Positions 55,250-64,000 of a DNA stretch of 64,000 bases are shown in pieces; positions within the stretch are counted from its first letter, which is position 1; every line of letters begins with the position of its first letter. The stretch lies in NCBI RefSeq assembly GCF_027886475.1, contig NZ_CP115670.1:2356001-2420000 (forward strand). The letters are read 5' to 3'. The position numbers and the translations under genes were made by a program. The notes beneath the pieces were generated by a model. That model was given only the letters and a program-made list of their open reading frames with translations, was not told where the DNA came from and searched no databases. Source of the DNA: Corynebacterium sp. SCR221107 (GTDB taxonomy: Bacteria > Actinomycetota > Actinomycetes > Mycobacteriales > Mycobacteriaceae).

Positions 55250-55735
55250 ATGGCTATCAACGAGAAACTTGCAGCAGCATTGAACAATCAGGTCACCGCC
55301 GAACTTGAGGCGTCCATCGTCTACCTCCAGCTCGCTTATGTCCTCGACGACCTCTCCCTGACGGGTATGGCTTCGTGGATGAAGAAGCAGTACAAGGAGG
55401 AGCAGGGCCACGCAGAGGCTTTCGCCACTCACCTGCTCGACCGCGACTACCTCCCACAGATCGGTGACATCAACCCGCCGAAGGTCGACGTCTCCTCCGC
55501 CATCGAAGCTTTCGAGGCATCCCTTGCCCACGAGCAGAAGATCACCGGCATGATCCGCGAGCTGGCAATCCTGTCCGACTCCGTCAAGGATTATGATTCC
55601 CGCGCCCTCATCGACGAGTTCCTCTCCGAGCAGATCGAAGAGGAGTCCACCGTCAAGACGATTCTCGACCGCCTGCGCCTGGCAGATACCGGTTCCGGCA
55701 TCCTGCACATCGACGCCGAGCTCGGCGAGCGCTAA
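55250..55735 (+). CDS. ftn: ferritin
   Basis: A 161-residue iron-storage protein that forms a 24-mer. Diiron ligands are in TAELEASIVYLQ (Glu), EEQGHAEAF (E-x-x-H) and EQIEEESTV (Glu/Gln). Corynebacterial ferritins commonly open MAINEKL, which sets the start at 55250; upstream ATGs at 55223 and a GTG-less frame are less likely. The DtxR-like box and a following terminator make it monocistronic. Confidence 0.93.
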   Translation: MAINEKLAAALNNQVTAELEASIVYLQLAYVLDDLSLTGMASWMKKQYKEEQGHAEAFATHLLDRDYLPQIGDINPPKVDVSSAIEAFEASLAHEQKITGMIRELAILSDSVKDYDSRALIDEFLSEQIEEESTVKTILDRLRLADTGSGILHIDAELGER

Positions 55736-55754
55736 ACCACAGCTCACACGCAGC

Positions 55755-55800
55755 AACCCGCCTGAGGCATCAGAATCCTGATTCCGCAGGCGGGTTTTTC
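55755..55800 (+). terminator. intrinsic terminator of ftn
   Basis: AACCCGCCTG (55755-55764) pairs perfectly with CAGGCGGGTT (55787-55796), followed by TTT. Confidence 0.88.
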
Positions 55801-55863
55801 TAACATGAGCGGTCTCGCTCTTCCCGCTTGGGTTGCTTTCCGACGCCTACGGTGCGCAAACCT

Positions 55864-55900
55864 TTAACCCCAACCATGCCCGCGGGCGGGTCGGGGTTAA
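55864..55900 (-). terminator. possible terminator of nrdE
   Basis: TTAACCCC (55864-55871) pairs with GGGGTTAA (55893-55900) fifteen bases after the nrdE stop. Read backward it continues in AAAGG rather than a T run, so the call is weak. Confidence 0.45.
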
Positions 55901-55914
55901 GGTGCGCCAAGCGC

Positions 55915-58068
55915 CTAGAGCATGCAGGAGACGCAGCCCTCGACCTCGGTGCCCTCGAGGGCGACCTGACGCAGGCGAATGTAGTACAGGGTCTTAATTC
56001 CCTTGCGCCAGGCATAGATCTGTGCGCGGTTGATGTCGCGGGTCGTGACCGAATCCTTGAAGAACAAGGTCAACGAGAGGCCCTGGTCGACGTACTTGGT
56101 GGCCACGGCGTACGTGTCGATGACCTTCTCATAGCCGATCTCATAGGCATCCTGGTAGTACTCCAGATTGTCGTTGTCCATGTGCGGCGCCGGGTAGTAG
56201 ACGCGGCCGATCTTGCCCTCCTTGCGAATCTCGATCTTGGAGGCGATCGGGTGAATCGACGAGGTGGAGTTGTTGATGTAGGAGATCGAACCGGTCGGCG
56301 GCACCGCCTGCAGGTAGCGGTTGAAAATGCCATCGGCCATCACTGCGGCCTTGAGCTCGGCCCACTCCTGCGCCGTGGGCGTGCTAATGCTCGAAGCCTC
56401 GAACAAGGCCTTGACCTTTTCGGTCTTGGGGGCGAAGTCCGCCGGGTCGAATCGATCGAAGTAGGAGCCGTTGGCGTAGTCGGAATCCTCGAAACCGGCG
56501 AAGGCGTGGCCGCGCTCCACTGCGAGCTTGTGGGAGGCGCGCAAGCACTGATAAAGCACCGCGGCGAAGTAGGCGTTGGTAAAGTCCAAGCCCTCCTCGG
56601 AACCATAGAAGATATGCTCGCGCCCAAGGTATCCGTGCAGGTTCATCTGACCTAGGCCGATGGCGTGGGCTGCCTCGTTACCCTTCTTGATGGAGGGCAC
56701 GGACTCGATGGAGGTCTGCTCGGACACGGCGGTCAGGCCACGAATGGCGGTCTCGATGGTGCTGGCGAAGTCCGGGGAATCCATCGTCTTAGCGATGTTG
56801 AGCGAGCCCAGGTTACAGGAGATGTCCTCGCCGACCTCGGAGTAAGTCAGGTCCTCGTTGAAATGGGATGGGGTGTTGACCTGTAGGATCTCTGAGCACA
56901 GATTGGACATGTTCACGCGACCGGCAATCGGGTTGGCGTTGTTGACGGTGTCTTCGAACATGATGTACGGGTAGCCGGACTCGAACTGAATCTCGGCAAT
57001 GGTCTGGAAGAACTCGCGCGCGTTGATCTTCTTCTTGCGGATCCGCGGATCCTCCACCATCTCCTCGTAATGCTCGGTGATGGACAGATCGGCAAAGGCC
57101 ACGCCATACACGCGCTCGACATCGTACGGGGAAAACAGGTACATGTCGTCGTTGCGCTTGGCCAGCTCGAAGGTGATATCCGGGATGACCACGCCCAGCG
57201 ACAGGGTCTTGATGCGCACCTTCTCGTCCGCGTTCTCGCGCTTGGTGTCGAGGAAGCTTAAGATGTCGGGGTGGTGGGCGTTGAGGTAGACCGCGCCAGC
57301 ACCCTGGCGCGCGCCGAGCTGATTGGCGTAGGAGAACGAGTCCTCGAGCAGCTTCATCACGGGGATGACGCCGGAGGATTGGTTCTCAATGTGTTTAATA
57401 GGCGCGCCGGACTCACGCAGGTTCGACAGCAGCAAGGCCACGCCGCCGCCACGCTTGGACAGCTGCAAGGCGGAGTTGATGGAGCGACCGATGGACTCCA
57501 TGTTGTCCTCGATGCGCAGCAGGAAGCAGGACACGGGCTCGCCGCGCTGGGCCTTGCCGGAGTTAAGGAAGGTCGGCGTGGCCGGCTGGAAGCGGCCGGT
57601 CATGATCTCCTCGACCATGTTGGAGGCCAGCTTCTCATCGCCGGCAGCCAGGGTCAGCGCGACCATGCACACGCGATCCTCGAAGCGCTCGAGGTATCGG
57701 CTGCCGTCGAAGGTCTTCAGCGTATAGGAAGTGTAGTACTTGTAGGCGCCGAGGAACGTCGGGAAGCGGAATTTGTGCGCATAGGCCTGCTTGAACAGGT
57801 CCTTGATGAACTCGAAGTCGTACTTTTCCACAACGGCGGGATCATAGTACTTGTTCTTGATCAGGTATTCGAACTTTTCTTCCAGGTCATGGAAGAACAC
57901 GGTGTTCTGATTGACGTGCTGCAGGAAGTACTGGTTCGCGGCCTCGCGGTCCTTGTCGAACTGGATCTTGCCGTCGGCGTCATACAGGTTCAGCAGTGCA
58001 TTCAGCGCGTGATAATCGAGCTGCTCGTTGATGCTCGCAGGCTCAGCCACCAGCCTACCGACGTTCAT
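55915..58068 (-). CDS. nrdE: ribonucleotide reductase class Ib, alpha subunit
   Basis: This 717-residue catalytic subunit reduces ribonucleoside diphosphates. The active site has Cys in [10 protein letters not shown], the triad NLCSE in [10 protein letters not shown], and [12 protein letters not shown] with the second redox Cys. The C-terminal swinging arm ends in GCVSCML. It lacks an N-terminal ATP cone, as in class Ib. ATG 58068 has AAGGAG six bases upstream. It is the last gene of nrdH-nrdI-nrdE. Confidence 0.97.
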   Translation of the reverse strand: MNVGRLVAEPASINEQLDYHALNALLNLYDADGKIQFDKDREAANQYFLQHVNQNTVFFHDLEEKFEYLIKNKYYDPAVVEKYDFEFIKDLFKQAYAHKFRFPTFLGAYKYYTSYTLKTFDGSRYLERFEDRVCMVALTLAAGDEKLASNMVEEIMTGRFQPATPTFLNSGKAQRGEPVSCFLLRIEDNMESIGRSINSALQLSKRGGGVALLLSNLRESGAPIKHIENQSSGVIPVMKLLEDSFSYANQLGARQGAGAVYLNAHHPDILSFLDTKRENADEKVRIKTLSLGVVIPDITFELAKRNDDMYLFSPYDVERVYGVAFADLSITEHYEEMVEDPRIRKKKINAREFFQTIAEIQFESGYPYIMFEDTVNNANPIAGRVNMSNLCSEILQVNTPSHFNEDLTYSEVGEDISCNLGSLNIAKTMDSPDFASTIETAIRGLTAVSEQTSIESVPSIKKGNEAAHAIGLGQMNLHGYLGREHIFYGSEEGLDFTNAYFAAVLYQCLRASHKLAVERGHAFAGFEDSDYANGSYFDRFDPADFAPKTEKVKALFEASSISTPTAQEWAELKAAVMADGIFNRYLQAVPPTGSISYINNSTSSIHPIASKIEIRKEGKIGRVYYPAPHMDNDNLEYYQDAYEIGYEKVIDTYAVATKYVDQGLSLTLFFKDSVTTRDINRAQIYAWRKGIKTLYYIRLRQVALEGTEVEGCVSCML

Positions 58069-58205
58069 GCTTTTCTCCTTCACGTGTTCTAACGCACCTT
58101 TTCTGTCGTAATTTCTCTGTTGTTTTTTGAAGTCTTGTTTTACTTTGCTTGCCGACGTCTACAGCTGGCACGGCGTCATGTAAGAGACAAGCCTTGAAGC
58201 AAAGT

Positions 58206-58694
58206 CTAGTGACCCGCGGCCACTTCGGCAGAGCCCGCCGACATACGCTGGGCTTCTTCGCCGCCAGGCGGGGGCACTAGTCCCAACGCCGTGGCGTTCT
58301 CGATTAATCCGGCCTTCACAATAGCCACGTCCTCCTGTGTGCCTAATAGCTCGAAGCGATAGACATAGGGCACCTTGCACTTGGCCGCGATGACGTCGCC
58401 GGCCTTACCGAAGTCGGTTCCGAAGTTGGAATTACCCCCCGCGATCACCGCGCGTATCAGCGATCGATTGTGCTCATTATTGAGGAAGTGAATGACCTGG
58501 GTAGGCACCGGACGGGTATTTTGGTGGCTGATTGAGGCCCCTCCACCGTAGGTGGGACACACCAATACATAAGGCTCATCGACGATGAGCTCCGGGTCAG
58601 TTTTCCGCATCGGGATCCGCTTCGAGGGCAAACTCAGTTTTTTGACAAACCTGTGCGTGTTTCCCGTTGCGGAGGAGTAATAGACGACGAGCAT
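58206..58694 (-). CDS. nrdI: NrdI flavodoxin-like protein
   Basis: A 162-residue flavoprotein that supplies the oxidant to assemble the Mn2-tyrosyl radical of NrdF. The FMN loop is [13 protein letters not shown] near the start; VCPTYGGG and [14 protein letters not shown] are family motifs. AAGGTGAG precedes the start. It lies between nrdH and nrdE. Confidence 0.95.
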   Translation of the reverse strand: MLVVYYSSATGNTHRFVKKLSLPSKRIPMRKTDPELIVDEPYVLVCPTYGGGASISHQNTRPVPTQVIHFLNNEHNRSLIRAVIAGGNSNFGTDFGKAGDVIAAKCKVPYVYRFELLGTQEDVAIVKAGLIENATALGLVPPPGGEEAQRMSAGSAEVAAGH

Positions 58695-58864
58695 GTGTGA
58701 TGCTCACCTTCTTTCGACGACCGGGGGCCAGCCACGAGCAGGAACCACCCGCTCACAGCTTGCATAGCAGAGCCCCCCCAGCTGACGAACGTTTTCTCGA
58801 CGAGGGAGGGCCTTGTTGATATAGCTGGCACCGTGGTTAGCGGCCCAGATGAGCGCGGGGCCTC

Positions 58865-59098
58865 TTAGGCAACCTGTGCGACAAGCGAGCTAATGCGCTC
58901 GGGGCGGAAGCCGGACCAGTGCTCGCCGTTAGCCTCAACGACCGGAGCCTGGAGGTAACCCAAGGCCATCACATAGTCGCGAGCCTCATCGTCGACGCTG
59001 ATGTCAACTAGGTTGTAATCGAGGCCGGCGCGATCCAGAGCCTTCTTGGTTGCATTGCACTGGACGCAAGCGGGCTTGGTGTAAACGGTGATCGACAT
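58865..59098 (-). CDS. nrdH: NrdH glutaredoxin-like electron donor
   Basis: A 77-residue thioredoxin-fold protein that reduces NrdE. The redox motif is CVQC (residues 11-14), and WSGFRPERI is the typical C-terminal turn. It is the first gene of nrdHIE; the control region with NrdR boxes is about 260 bases upstream. Confidence 0.95.
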   Translation of the reverse strand: MSITVYTKPACVQCNATKKALDRAGLDYNLVDISVDDEARDYVMALGYLQAPVVEANGEHWSGFRPERISSLVAQVA

Positions 59099-59359
59099 GG
59101 CGCTTCCCTTTGATAGAAATTACAGCTTTTCAAGTTTGTCGCTCCCCCGCCCGGCATCTTCCCGAAACGAGGAACTTCGCTCCCCGAACCCTCCGAGCCA
59201 CACGGCAGGCAACCGCTCACTCTTTTTCAATGGCGATTGTCCACGAGCCGTGGCGACGACCCTTCCCGGAGCCGCATCAGGTGAGGCTTTCTATGATCCT
59301 CGCGGTTGATTTAGCAAGTCCTACAAAGCTTCACGCGGTGTTCGTGGCGACTGAGATAG

Positions 59360-59406
59360 ACACTATACTTTGTGCCAATTTCCCGCAACCGACCCTATAT
59401 ATTGTG
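59360..59406 (-). promoter_or_regulatory. paired NrdR boxes before nrdHIE
   Basis: ACACTATACTTTGTG (59360-59374) and ACCCTATATATTGTG (59392-59406) match the NrdR consensus (ACACwATATATwTGTG-like). Their starts are 32 bases apart, three helix turns, the spacing NrdR prefers. The leader of nrdH would be about 250 bases long. Confidence 0.8.
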
Positions 59407-59872
59407 GCTCTCGCCCACATATCCCCAGCACACCTTTCATCCCAACCCTACATCTTGAGCCGAAGAACTCAGCCAAATCACAACTTTGTGACTCCTGGTT
59501 TTCCCCATCCTGCGGTTTTAGAATCACATCGCTGAAATCTGTGAATTACTCAACTTCAGCCACACTTTGTGACCACTTCCACCCTGAACCCCGCCCGGAT
59601 GGCCAGACCCCCCAGACGTCAAGAGCGGACTCTTTACACCTACCTGACACGCACTAAACCCCACCGCCGAGCACGCGCTTGCCTTTTTATTCCCTCCCCC
59701 TCCGCCTCCCCCATTAATCAAGGCAGTCCGGCTCACCCCCACCAGCCCCAGTCCCGAGTGTGCACTCACAGCGATGCAGACACAGCCGGTTTCCGCCAAT
59801 GCCAATTCCGACTGGGTCTTCATGCAACTTCCCCCAAAGCCCGCAACGACACTTGAAAAGTCCGGACATGCC
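59407..59872. other. intergenic region, no gene seen
   Basis: The stretch is C- and A-rich on the plus strand, with several TGTGAC words. Frames here are Pro/His-rich, overlap each other and lack ribosome binding sites. Confidence 0.5.
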
Positions 59873-59912
59873 AAGGCACCCGCCTCCCCTACATAAGGGA
59901 AACGGGTGCCTT
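59873..59912. terminator. intrinsic terminator of rpmJ
   Basis: AAGGCACCCG (59873-59882) pairs perfectly with CGGGTGCCTT (59903-59912), 32 bases after the rpmJ stop on the minus strand. Confidence 0.85.
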
Positions 59913-59943
59913 AAAATCCAGCGAAAAATCTCAGGTAAAGAGA

Positions 59944-60066
59944 TTAGCCCTGGCGAGCCTTGAAACGAGGCTCCTTCTTGTTGATCACGTAGACCTTGCC
60001 ACGGCGACGCACGACCTGAGCGCCCGGCTTGTTCTTCAGCGACCGAAGGGACTTGCGGACCTTCAT
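59944..60066 (-). CDS. rpmJ: 50S ribosomal protein L36, cysteine-free type
   Basis: A 40-residue basic ribosomal protein ([15 protein letters not shown] ... [16 protein letters not shown]). The zinc-binding Cys and His residues of the classic L36 are absent, so this is the C-minus form, like YkgO. Such paralogs can replace the zinc form when zinc is scarce. AAAGGAG lies six bases before the ATG. The gene is monocistronic between nrdH and nadE. Confidence 0.95.
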   Translation of the reverse strand: MKVRKSLRSLKNKPGAQVVRRRGKVYVINKKEPRFKARQG

Positions 60067-60388
60067 CGGGCGCTCCTTTCTTTAAAATCCCAGCAGCAAG
60101 GTGAAAAAGACCTTGCTGGTTTAAACAGTGGCGGCTATCCACCCGCCAAATGCGGCGAGGCAGCCAGCCACGACACGAAAAGCTATGTTATAACACAACG
60201 CATTCAAATGCCAAACCATTGTCCACACCGCTTGCTCATCATTTCCTACTCGCCACCTCATGCGGTACGAAGCGAGCGGGACGGATGACGGCGGATGGCA
60301 GTCCTTCCCGGTGGACGTCGGAAAGCAATGGCCGCCCCTCCTTGCGCGACCCTGTTGCCTAATAGAAATTCCATCTAGGATAGGTGCC
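60067..60388. other. divergent promoter region of rpmJ and nadE
   Basis: No gene is seen. An ATG frame extends nadE upstream to 60260 but encodes sequence foreign to the family. I saw no convincing Zur box. Confidence 0.5.
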
Positions 60389-61228
60389 ATGACTACTACG
60401 TCCCACTTGCAAGCAAAAATCATCGAAGCGCTAGAAACCAAGCCCGCCATCGACCCAGCGGCCGAGGTGGCGGCACGCGTGGAATTCCTCGCCGACTACG
60501 TGCGTGCCACCGGCACCAAAGGCTTCGCCCTGGGCATTTCCGGCGGGCAGGATTCCACCCTGGCAGGCAGGCTCGCGCAACTGGCCGTAGAGAAGCTGCG
60601 CGCCGAGGGAATCAACGTCACCTTTTACGCCATCCGCCTTCCCTACGGCATCCAGGCCGATGAGGCCGATGCACAGACTTCGTTGCAGTTCATTCGCCCC
60701 GATCACAGCGTGGTGATCAACATCAAGGAAGCCTCCGATGCAGCCGAGAAGGCCACCGCGACGGCGCTAGGTGTGGACAAGCTCAGCGACTTCAACAAGG
60801 GCAATATCAAAGCCCGGCAGCGCATGGTCGCCCAATACGCGCTGGCCGGGGAGAAGGGTCTGCTCGTCATCGGCACCGACCACGCCGCCGAGAACGTCAC
60901 CGGCTTCTTCACCAAGTTCGGCGACGGCGGCGCGGATATCCTTCCTTTGTTCGGCCTGTCCAAGCGCCAGGGAGCGGCACTGCTGGCACACCTTGGTGCA
61001 CCGGAGTCCACATGGAAGAAGGTACCCACCGCCGACCTTGAGGAAGACCGCCCGGCGCTGCCCGACGAGGTTGCGCTCGGCGTGACCTACCCCGAGATCG
61101 ACAACTACATCGAGGCAACCGGAGAGGTCACCCCAGCCGCCCGCGAACGCATCGAGCACCTGTGGAAAGTGGGACAGCACAAGCGGCATTTGCCCGTCAC
61201 CCCGCAGGATACGTGGTGGAAGGCCTAG
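60389..61228 (+). CDS. nadE: ammonia-dependent NAD synthetase
   Basis: This 279-residue enzyme converts deamido-NAD to NAD with ATP and ammonia. The PPi loop is [10 protein letters not shown] (about residues 45-54). [35 protein letters not shown] (in parts) and [10 protein letters not shown] are further landmarks. It has no glutaminase domain. With pncA and pncB it completes NAD salvage in this window. ATG 60389 follows AGGATAGGTGCC. Confidence 0.95.
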   Translation: MTTTSHLQAKIIEALETKPAIDPAAEVAARVEFLADYVRATGTKGFALGISGGQDSTLAGRLAQLAVEKLRAEGINVTFYAIRLPYGIQADEADAQTSLQFIRPDHSVVINIKEASDAAEKATATALGVDKLSDFNKGNIKARQRMVAQYALAGEKGLLVIGTDHAAENVTGFFTKFGDGGADILPLFGLSKRQGAALLAHLGAPESTWKKVPTADLEEDRPALPDEVALGVTYPEIDNYIEATGEVTPAARERIEHLWKVGQHKRHLPVTPQDTWWKA

Positions 61229-61262
61229 TCTTTTTGCCTTTTTGCCTTTTGTCTTTTTGCCT
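61229..61262. repeat. short tandem repeat of CTTTTTGCC
   Basis: The unit occurs four times with small changes (CTTTTTGCC, CTTTTTGCC, TTTTGT, CTTTTTGCC, TTTTAAGG) right after the nadE stop. Slippage could change its length among strains. A U-rich transcript tail could also aid termination. Confidence 0.65.
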
Positions 61263-61272
61263 TTTAAGGCGC

Positions 61273-62061
61273 TCAACCGAGGAAGGTCCTTTCCACCCTG
61301 CGCGCACACGCAACCAGCTCGCGGGCATACCCCGGCCCATGCGTCACCGCATGTACCGCCAGCGGGTGCAATTGGTGCAGGGGTAGGTGGGCACGCCAGC
61401 CGCCGGGAAGCCCTGATTGCGCCTCGTATCCCGCAAAAACGGCCTCCTGGAATGGGCAGCCAAAAAGATCGAGCATGGCTAGATCGGTCAGGGGGTGCCC
61501 GCCGTGGGCCGCCGGATCGATAAATACCGCACCCTGGGTCGTAAACAGCAGGTTTCCTGCCCACAGGTCGCCGTGGATCCGGCTTGGCTGGTGGCTGAAC
61601 CCGGAAGTAAAAGCCTGCTCGGCGGCCTGTTTTTCGCCGAGGCGGGAAAGAAGCTGGCTGAGCCGTGCCGCGTCATCGGGTAGGAGGTTTCCCACCGCAA
61701 CTGCGCGCTCGAGGAACACCTCGACCCGCTGCGTGGCATAAAACTCCCACCAATCGGCGGTGGGCTCACAAGGTTGGGTCTGGGTTCCGATGTAATTCGG
61801 CCCCTCCCAACCAGCCGGTGGGCTGCCGTAGGCGGGCGCGCCCTGGGCATGGATCCGGGCCAGCTCGCGGCCTGCCTCGAACGCCGCCTCCCCCGTAGGA
61901 TCGCACGGCTGCACCCGCTTCGTCGCCAGATATCCCTCGGCAACATCCACCACCTCGGCTACCGGCCCTCCGGACTCCCCGAGCCAGGCAAGCCCGGCCG
62001 CCTCACACTGGGCAGCCGATGGTCCAGTGGGGCGCTTGATAAACACCTCGATTGAGTTCAC
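61273..62061 (-). CDS. fructosamine kinase-family protein
   Basis: A 262-residue kinase-like protein. The catalytic loop is SRIHGDLWAGNLLF (HGDxxxxN, about residues 160-173) and the metal Asp is in VFIDPAAHGGHP. The family phosphorylates ketosamines to trigger deglycation, or acts as aminoglycoside-kinase-like enzymes. The GTG start is weakly supported. It converges with nadE. Confidence 0.85.
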   Translation of the reverse strand: MNSIEVFIKRPTGPSAAQCEAAGLAWLGESGGPVAEVVDVAEGYLATKRVQPCDPTGEAAFEAGRELARIHAQGAPAYGSPPAGWEGPNYIGTQTQPCEPTADWWEFYATQRVEVFLERAVAVGNLLPDDAARLSQLLSRLGEKQAAEQAFTSGFSHQPSRIHGDLWAGNLLFTTQGAVFIDPAAHGGHPLTDLAMLDLFGCPFQEAVFAGYEAQSGLPGGWRAHLPLHQLHPLAVHAVTHGPGYARELVACARRVERTFLG

Positions 62062-62153
62062 GTCTAACCAAAATAGTCCGCCTCAAGCGCGGCTCGCGGA
62101 AAAACTCCCACACGTGGCACCGTCGGCGGACTCCATTGTTATCTCTTCGTGGT

Positions 62154-62582
62154 TTAGTAGCGTTCCGGCTCATCACCCAGGTCGAAGTGGCGCCCCGACA
62201 TGGTCTTCGGGCTCACGCGCACCCAGTTGTATTTCAAGGTAGGCACCCACGGCTTCAGCGGCAGTTCGTCTGCACGCTGAATTTCATCGAAATCAGTCAC
62301 GGTGGCGGCATCGCCCTTGAGTACCACCGACCATGCCTCCTCCCCCGCAACGTGGTCGACCTCGAAAAGAACATCGGCATTGAGCGCGAGGCTAAACAGC
62401 TTGTTGCCCTCGCCCGTGCGGAAATAGACAGCCCCTTCGCTGACCACATAGTTCACGGGGAAAATATCCATGTCATCCTTGCGACGCACCACGATGCGCC
62501 CGAGCGACTGCGTTCCCAGAAACTCCCAGATCTGCTGCTCGTCAAGGATGGTGATTGGGTCGTTGCCTTCAACGTAAGTCAT
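62154..62582 (-). CDS. pyridoxamine 5'-phosphate oxidase-like FMN-binding protein
   Basis: A 142-residue split-barrel protein. LGTQSLGRIVVRRKDDMDIFPVNYVV and AVYFRTGEGNKLFSLA fit the flavin/F420-binding PNPOx-like group common in actinobacteria. VLFEVDHV and GWSVVLKG-like strands follow. The substrate is unknown. Confidence 0.85.
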   Translation of the reverse strand: MTYVEGNDPITILDEQQIWEFLGTQSLGRIVVRRKDDMDIFPVNYVVSEGAVYFRTGEGNKLFSLALNADVLFEVDHVAGEEAWSVVLKGDAATVTDFDEIQRADELPLKPWVPTLKYNWVRVSPKTMSGRHFDLGDEPERY

Positions 62583-62821
62583 GGTTCAATTGTGACACTT
62601 GCTAGCCTGATTGTGTTTGCTTTGCCCGTTTTACGGGCATGCATTGCCCCTTTTAGGGTTAGCCCAAGCCGAGTATTCGCTTGCCGACGACCACTATCCC
62701 CGCATGAAGAAACGTTTAAGTGCCATTGCGGCCGCAGGCCCAGCCGTTCCACACATGTCACTGACATTCCCGGAGCCGGTGTCATTTTATGCGGGAGTGC
62801 GGCCTTGGCAAAGAAAATGAC

Positions 62822-62852
62822 GAAACCCCCAGCCCGGTGGACTGAGGGTTTC
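62822..62852 (-). terminator. intrinsic terminator of tRNA-Ala
   Basis: GAAACCCCCAG (62822-62832) pairs with CTGAGGGTTTC (62842-62852), with one mismatch. Confidence 0.7.
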
Positions 62853-62860
62853 TTCTTCGG

Positions 62861-62933
62861 TGGAGCTAACGGGATTCGAACCCGTGACCCCCACACTGCC
62901 AGTGTGATGCGCTACCAGCTGCGCCATAGCCCC
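62861..62933 (-). tRNA. tRNA-Ala (GGC)
   Basis: Acceptor GGGGCTA / TAGCTCC, D arm GCGCAGCTGGTAGCGC, anticodon stem CACAC / GTGTG around TGGCAGT-type loop with GGC, T loop TTCGAAT, discriminator A; CCA is not encoded. Confidence 0.95.
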
Positions 62934-63095
62934 GAAGTAATGCAGTGCGCTTTGCGCTTGCATGGGACATATTACGTGCCCCTCGGAAGAAAAACAAAAC
63001 GGCAGGTCACCAACGTTTTGCGATGGTCGCCCCAAGCATCTAACGATGCGAATTCCAGCCGCTACAGATCGCAGAGCCGCAAGGAAAGCAAAAAA

Positions 63096-63127
63096 GCGCA
63101 GAACCCACCCTCCGGAAGGTTCTGCGC
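63096..63127 (-). terminator. intrinsic terminator of the DsbA-like gene
   Basis: GCGCAGAACC (63096-63105) pairs perfectly with GGTTCTGCGC (63118-63127). The A run at 63090-63095 becomes a U run in the transcript. Confidence 0.88.
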
Positions 63128-63156
63128 TGGGGTCAGCAAGAACAGCTACGGACCAA

Positions 63157-63876
63157 TTAGGCCGTCGCCTGCTCAACCCACGTCTCAAGGCTCGAGGTGA
63201 CCTCGGTGCCGTCGATGAAAACGCGCGGGGAGGAAACCTGGCCACCTACCTCGGTGAGGTGATCGGCATTCTTAGTTGCGTAGTCGCGGAAGGTCGCCAT
63301 CTCGGAGCCGTCCTTAATCTTGTTAACGGTGTCCTCATTTGCGCCGTACACGCCCGCAATCTCGCCGAACTTGGCGTTGTCCCACTGTCCGTAGATCTCC
63401 TCCTGATCGGTCATGAGCAGGGAGCGGAAGTTCCAATAAGCCTTGGCATCGCCAGACTTGGCAACAAGAGTAGCTGCGGTGCCGGCACGGGTGGAGTTGC
63501 CCTCCTCAGCGCCACGATCGAGGAAGTTCAGCGGGTGGATGGTCACCACGATCGTGCCGTCCTCGAGGGCCGTCTTCATGTCAGCGTCGGTAGCGATGGC
63601 CAACTCAGAGCAGTGGGGGCAGGAGTAGTCCTCATACAGGTCGATCTTGGCCGCGTCGGCAGCAGCGTTGGCGGAAGCCAGGGTAATGGTGGAATCCTCG
63701 GCTGTTACCTCGAAGGAGACATCCTCCTTAGGCCGATCCGCATACTCGCTGTTGGCAGCCTCCTTGCCGTTGATCACAATGTAGGCGACCACCGCGGCGA
63801 CGACGACCACCAGGGCCAGCAGCGCCCATAGGAAGCTATTGGACTTCTCATTTGGGTTTTTAATTTTGTTGCTCAT
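63157..63876 (-). CDS. membrane-anchored DsbA-like thiol-disulfide protein
   Basis: A 239-residue protein. One membrane helix (about residues 15-36) anchors a thioredoxin-fold domain facing outward. The redox motif is SCPHCSEL (about 86-93) and the cis-Pro is in QVSSPRVFIDG. A helical insert lies between, as in the DsbA / thioredoxin_4 family. It should form or shuffle disulfides in secreted proteins. ATG 63876 follows AGAGGATGGATTG. Confidence 0.9.
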   Translation of the reverse strand: MSNKIKNPNEKSNSFLWALLALVVVVAAVVAYIVINGKEAANSEYADRPKEDVSFEVTAEDSTITLASANAAADAAKIDLYEDYSCPHCSELAIATDADMKTALEDGTIVVTIHPLNFLDRGAEEGNSTRAGTAATLVAKSGDAKAYWNFRSLLMTDQEEIYGQWDNAKFGEIAGVYGANEDTVNKIKDGSEMATFRDYATKNADHLTEVGGQVSSPRVFIDGTEVTSSLETWVEQATA

Positions 63877-64000
63877 CAATCCATCCTCTAGTGGGGACTT
63901 GGGTCGGGTGCCCATCCACGGCACATAATCTTATCGTTAATCGGTAGGACATCTGGGTCATGGATAAAGCGCAAACCTCCGGTAGGGGCGATAGGCCGTC
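63877..64000. other. promoter region of the DsbA-like gene, window end
   Basis: No gene is seen in these 124 bases. Confidence 0.5.

Noticed and set aside
62654..62672. Possible DtxR box (TTTAGGGTTAGCCCAAGCC)
   Set aside because: Only one half fits the consensus and no iron gene follows closely.

Overview
The window is a piece of a Corynebacterium chromosome; the species was not determined. The evidence is a giant type I fatty acid synthase next to a stand-alone AcpS and a FasR-like TetR regulator, the class Ib ribonucleotide reductase set nrdHIE and nrdF around ctaD, serB and ferritin, a Cys-less 40-residue L36 protein, ISL3/IS3/IS256 elements of corynebacterial type, and a gene order from pncA/bcp/fasR/acpS to nadE that I recall as close to that of C. 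glutamicum. No rRNA operon or CRISPR array is visible. Five tRNA loci are present: two identical tRNA-Lys(CTT), tRNA-Leu(TAG), tRNA-Ala(GGC), and the 3' stub of a tRNA-His-like gene.

Layout. Positions 1-4360 are an insertion-sequence graveyard: the N-terminus of an ISL3 transposase, an IS3 orfA on the minus strand, a frameshifted IS3 orfB tail on the plus strand, a lone membrane-anchored Rib/YPDG-like protein, a thermonuclease tail, an IS256-type element with an intact transposase, and a tyrosine integrase C-terminus that runs into arm-site-like repeats and a tRNA 3' end. Positions 4431-7515 are a copper efflux operon (copZ-copA-csoR, minus strand) with a CsoR-type palindrome in front. Positions 7530-12441 are a five-gene family-5 (peptide/nickel type) ABC importer, followed by an L,D-transpeptidase lipoprotein.

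Positions 14733-22828 are an 8.1-kb integrated island. It is bounded by a 28-bp copy of the tRNA-Lys 3' end and carries a tyrosine integrase, a RepA/AAA_25-type ATPase, an HNH protein with an apparent ATT start, a serine recombinase, and a lower-GC operon that I read as an Sdp-type toxin system: an SdpC-like precursor, SdpA-like and SdpB-like maturation proteins, and a small membrane protein that is the candidate immunity factor. This is the most interesting locus of the window.

Positions 22950-64000 are core genome: nicotinamidase, Bcp peroxiredoxin, FasR, AcpS and FAS-I (lipid synthesis); rdgB-rph, an MBL hydrolase, murI, a rhomboid protease and a P1 peptidase; clpS, pncB and dinG; serB, ctaD, nrdF, ftn, nrdEIH, rpmJ and nadE; a fructosamine-kinase-like gene; and a DsbA-like membrane-anchored thioredoxin-fold protein. 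Regulatory sites read from sequence include paired NrdR boxes before nrdH, a DtxR-like box before ftn, and many intrinsic terminators. A 16-nt intergenic motif, GCTTKCCGACGHCYAC, recurs seven times, always on the plus strand, and I cannot explain it with a known feature.
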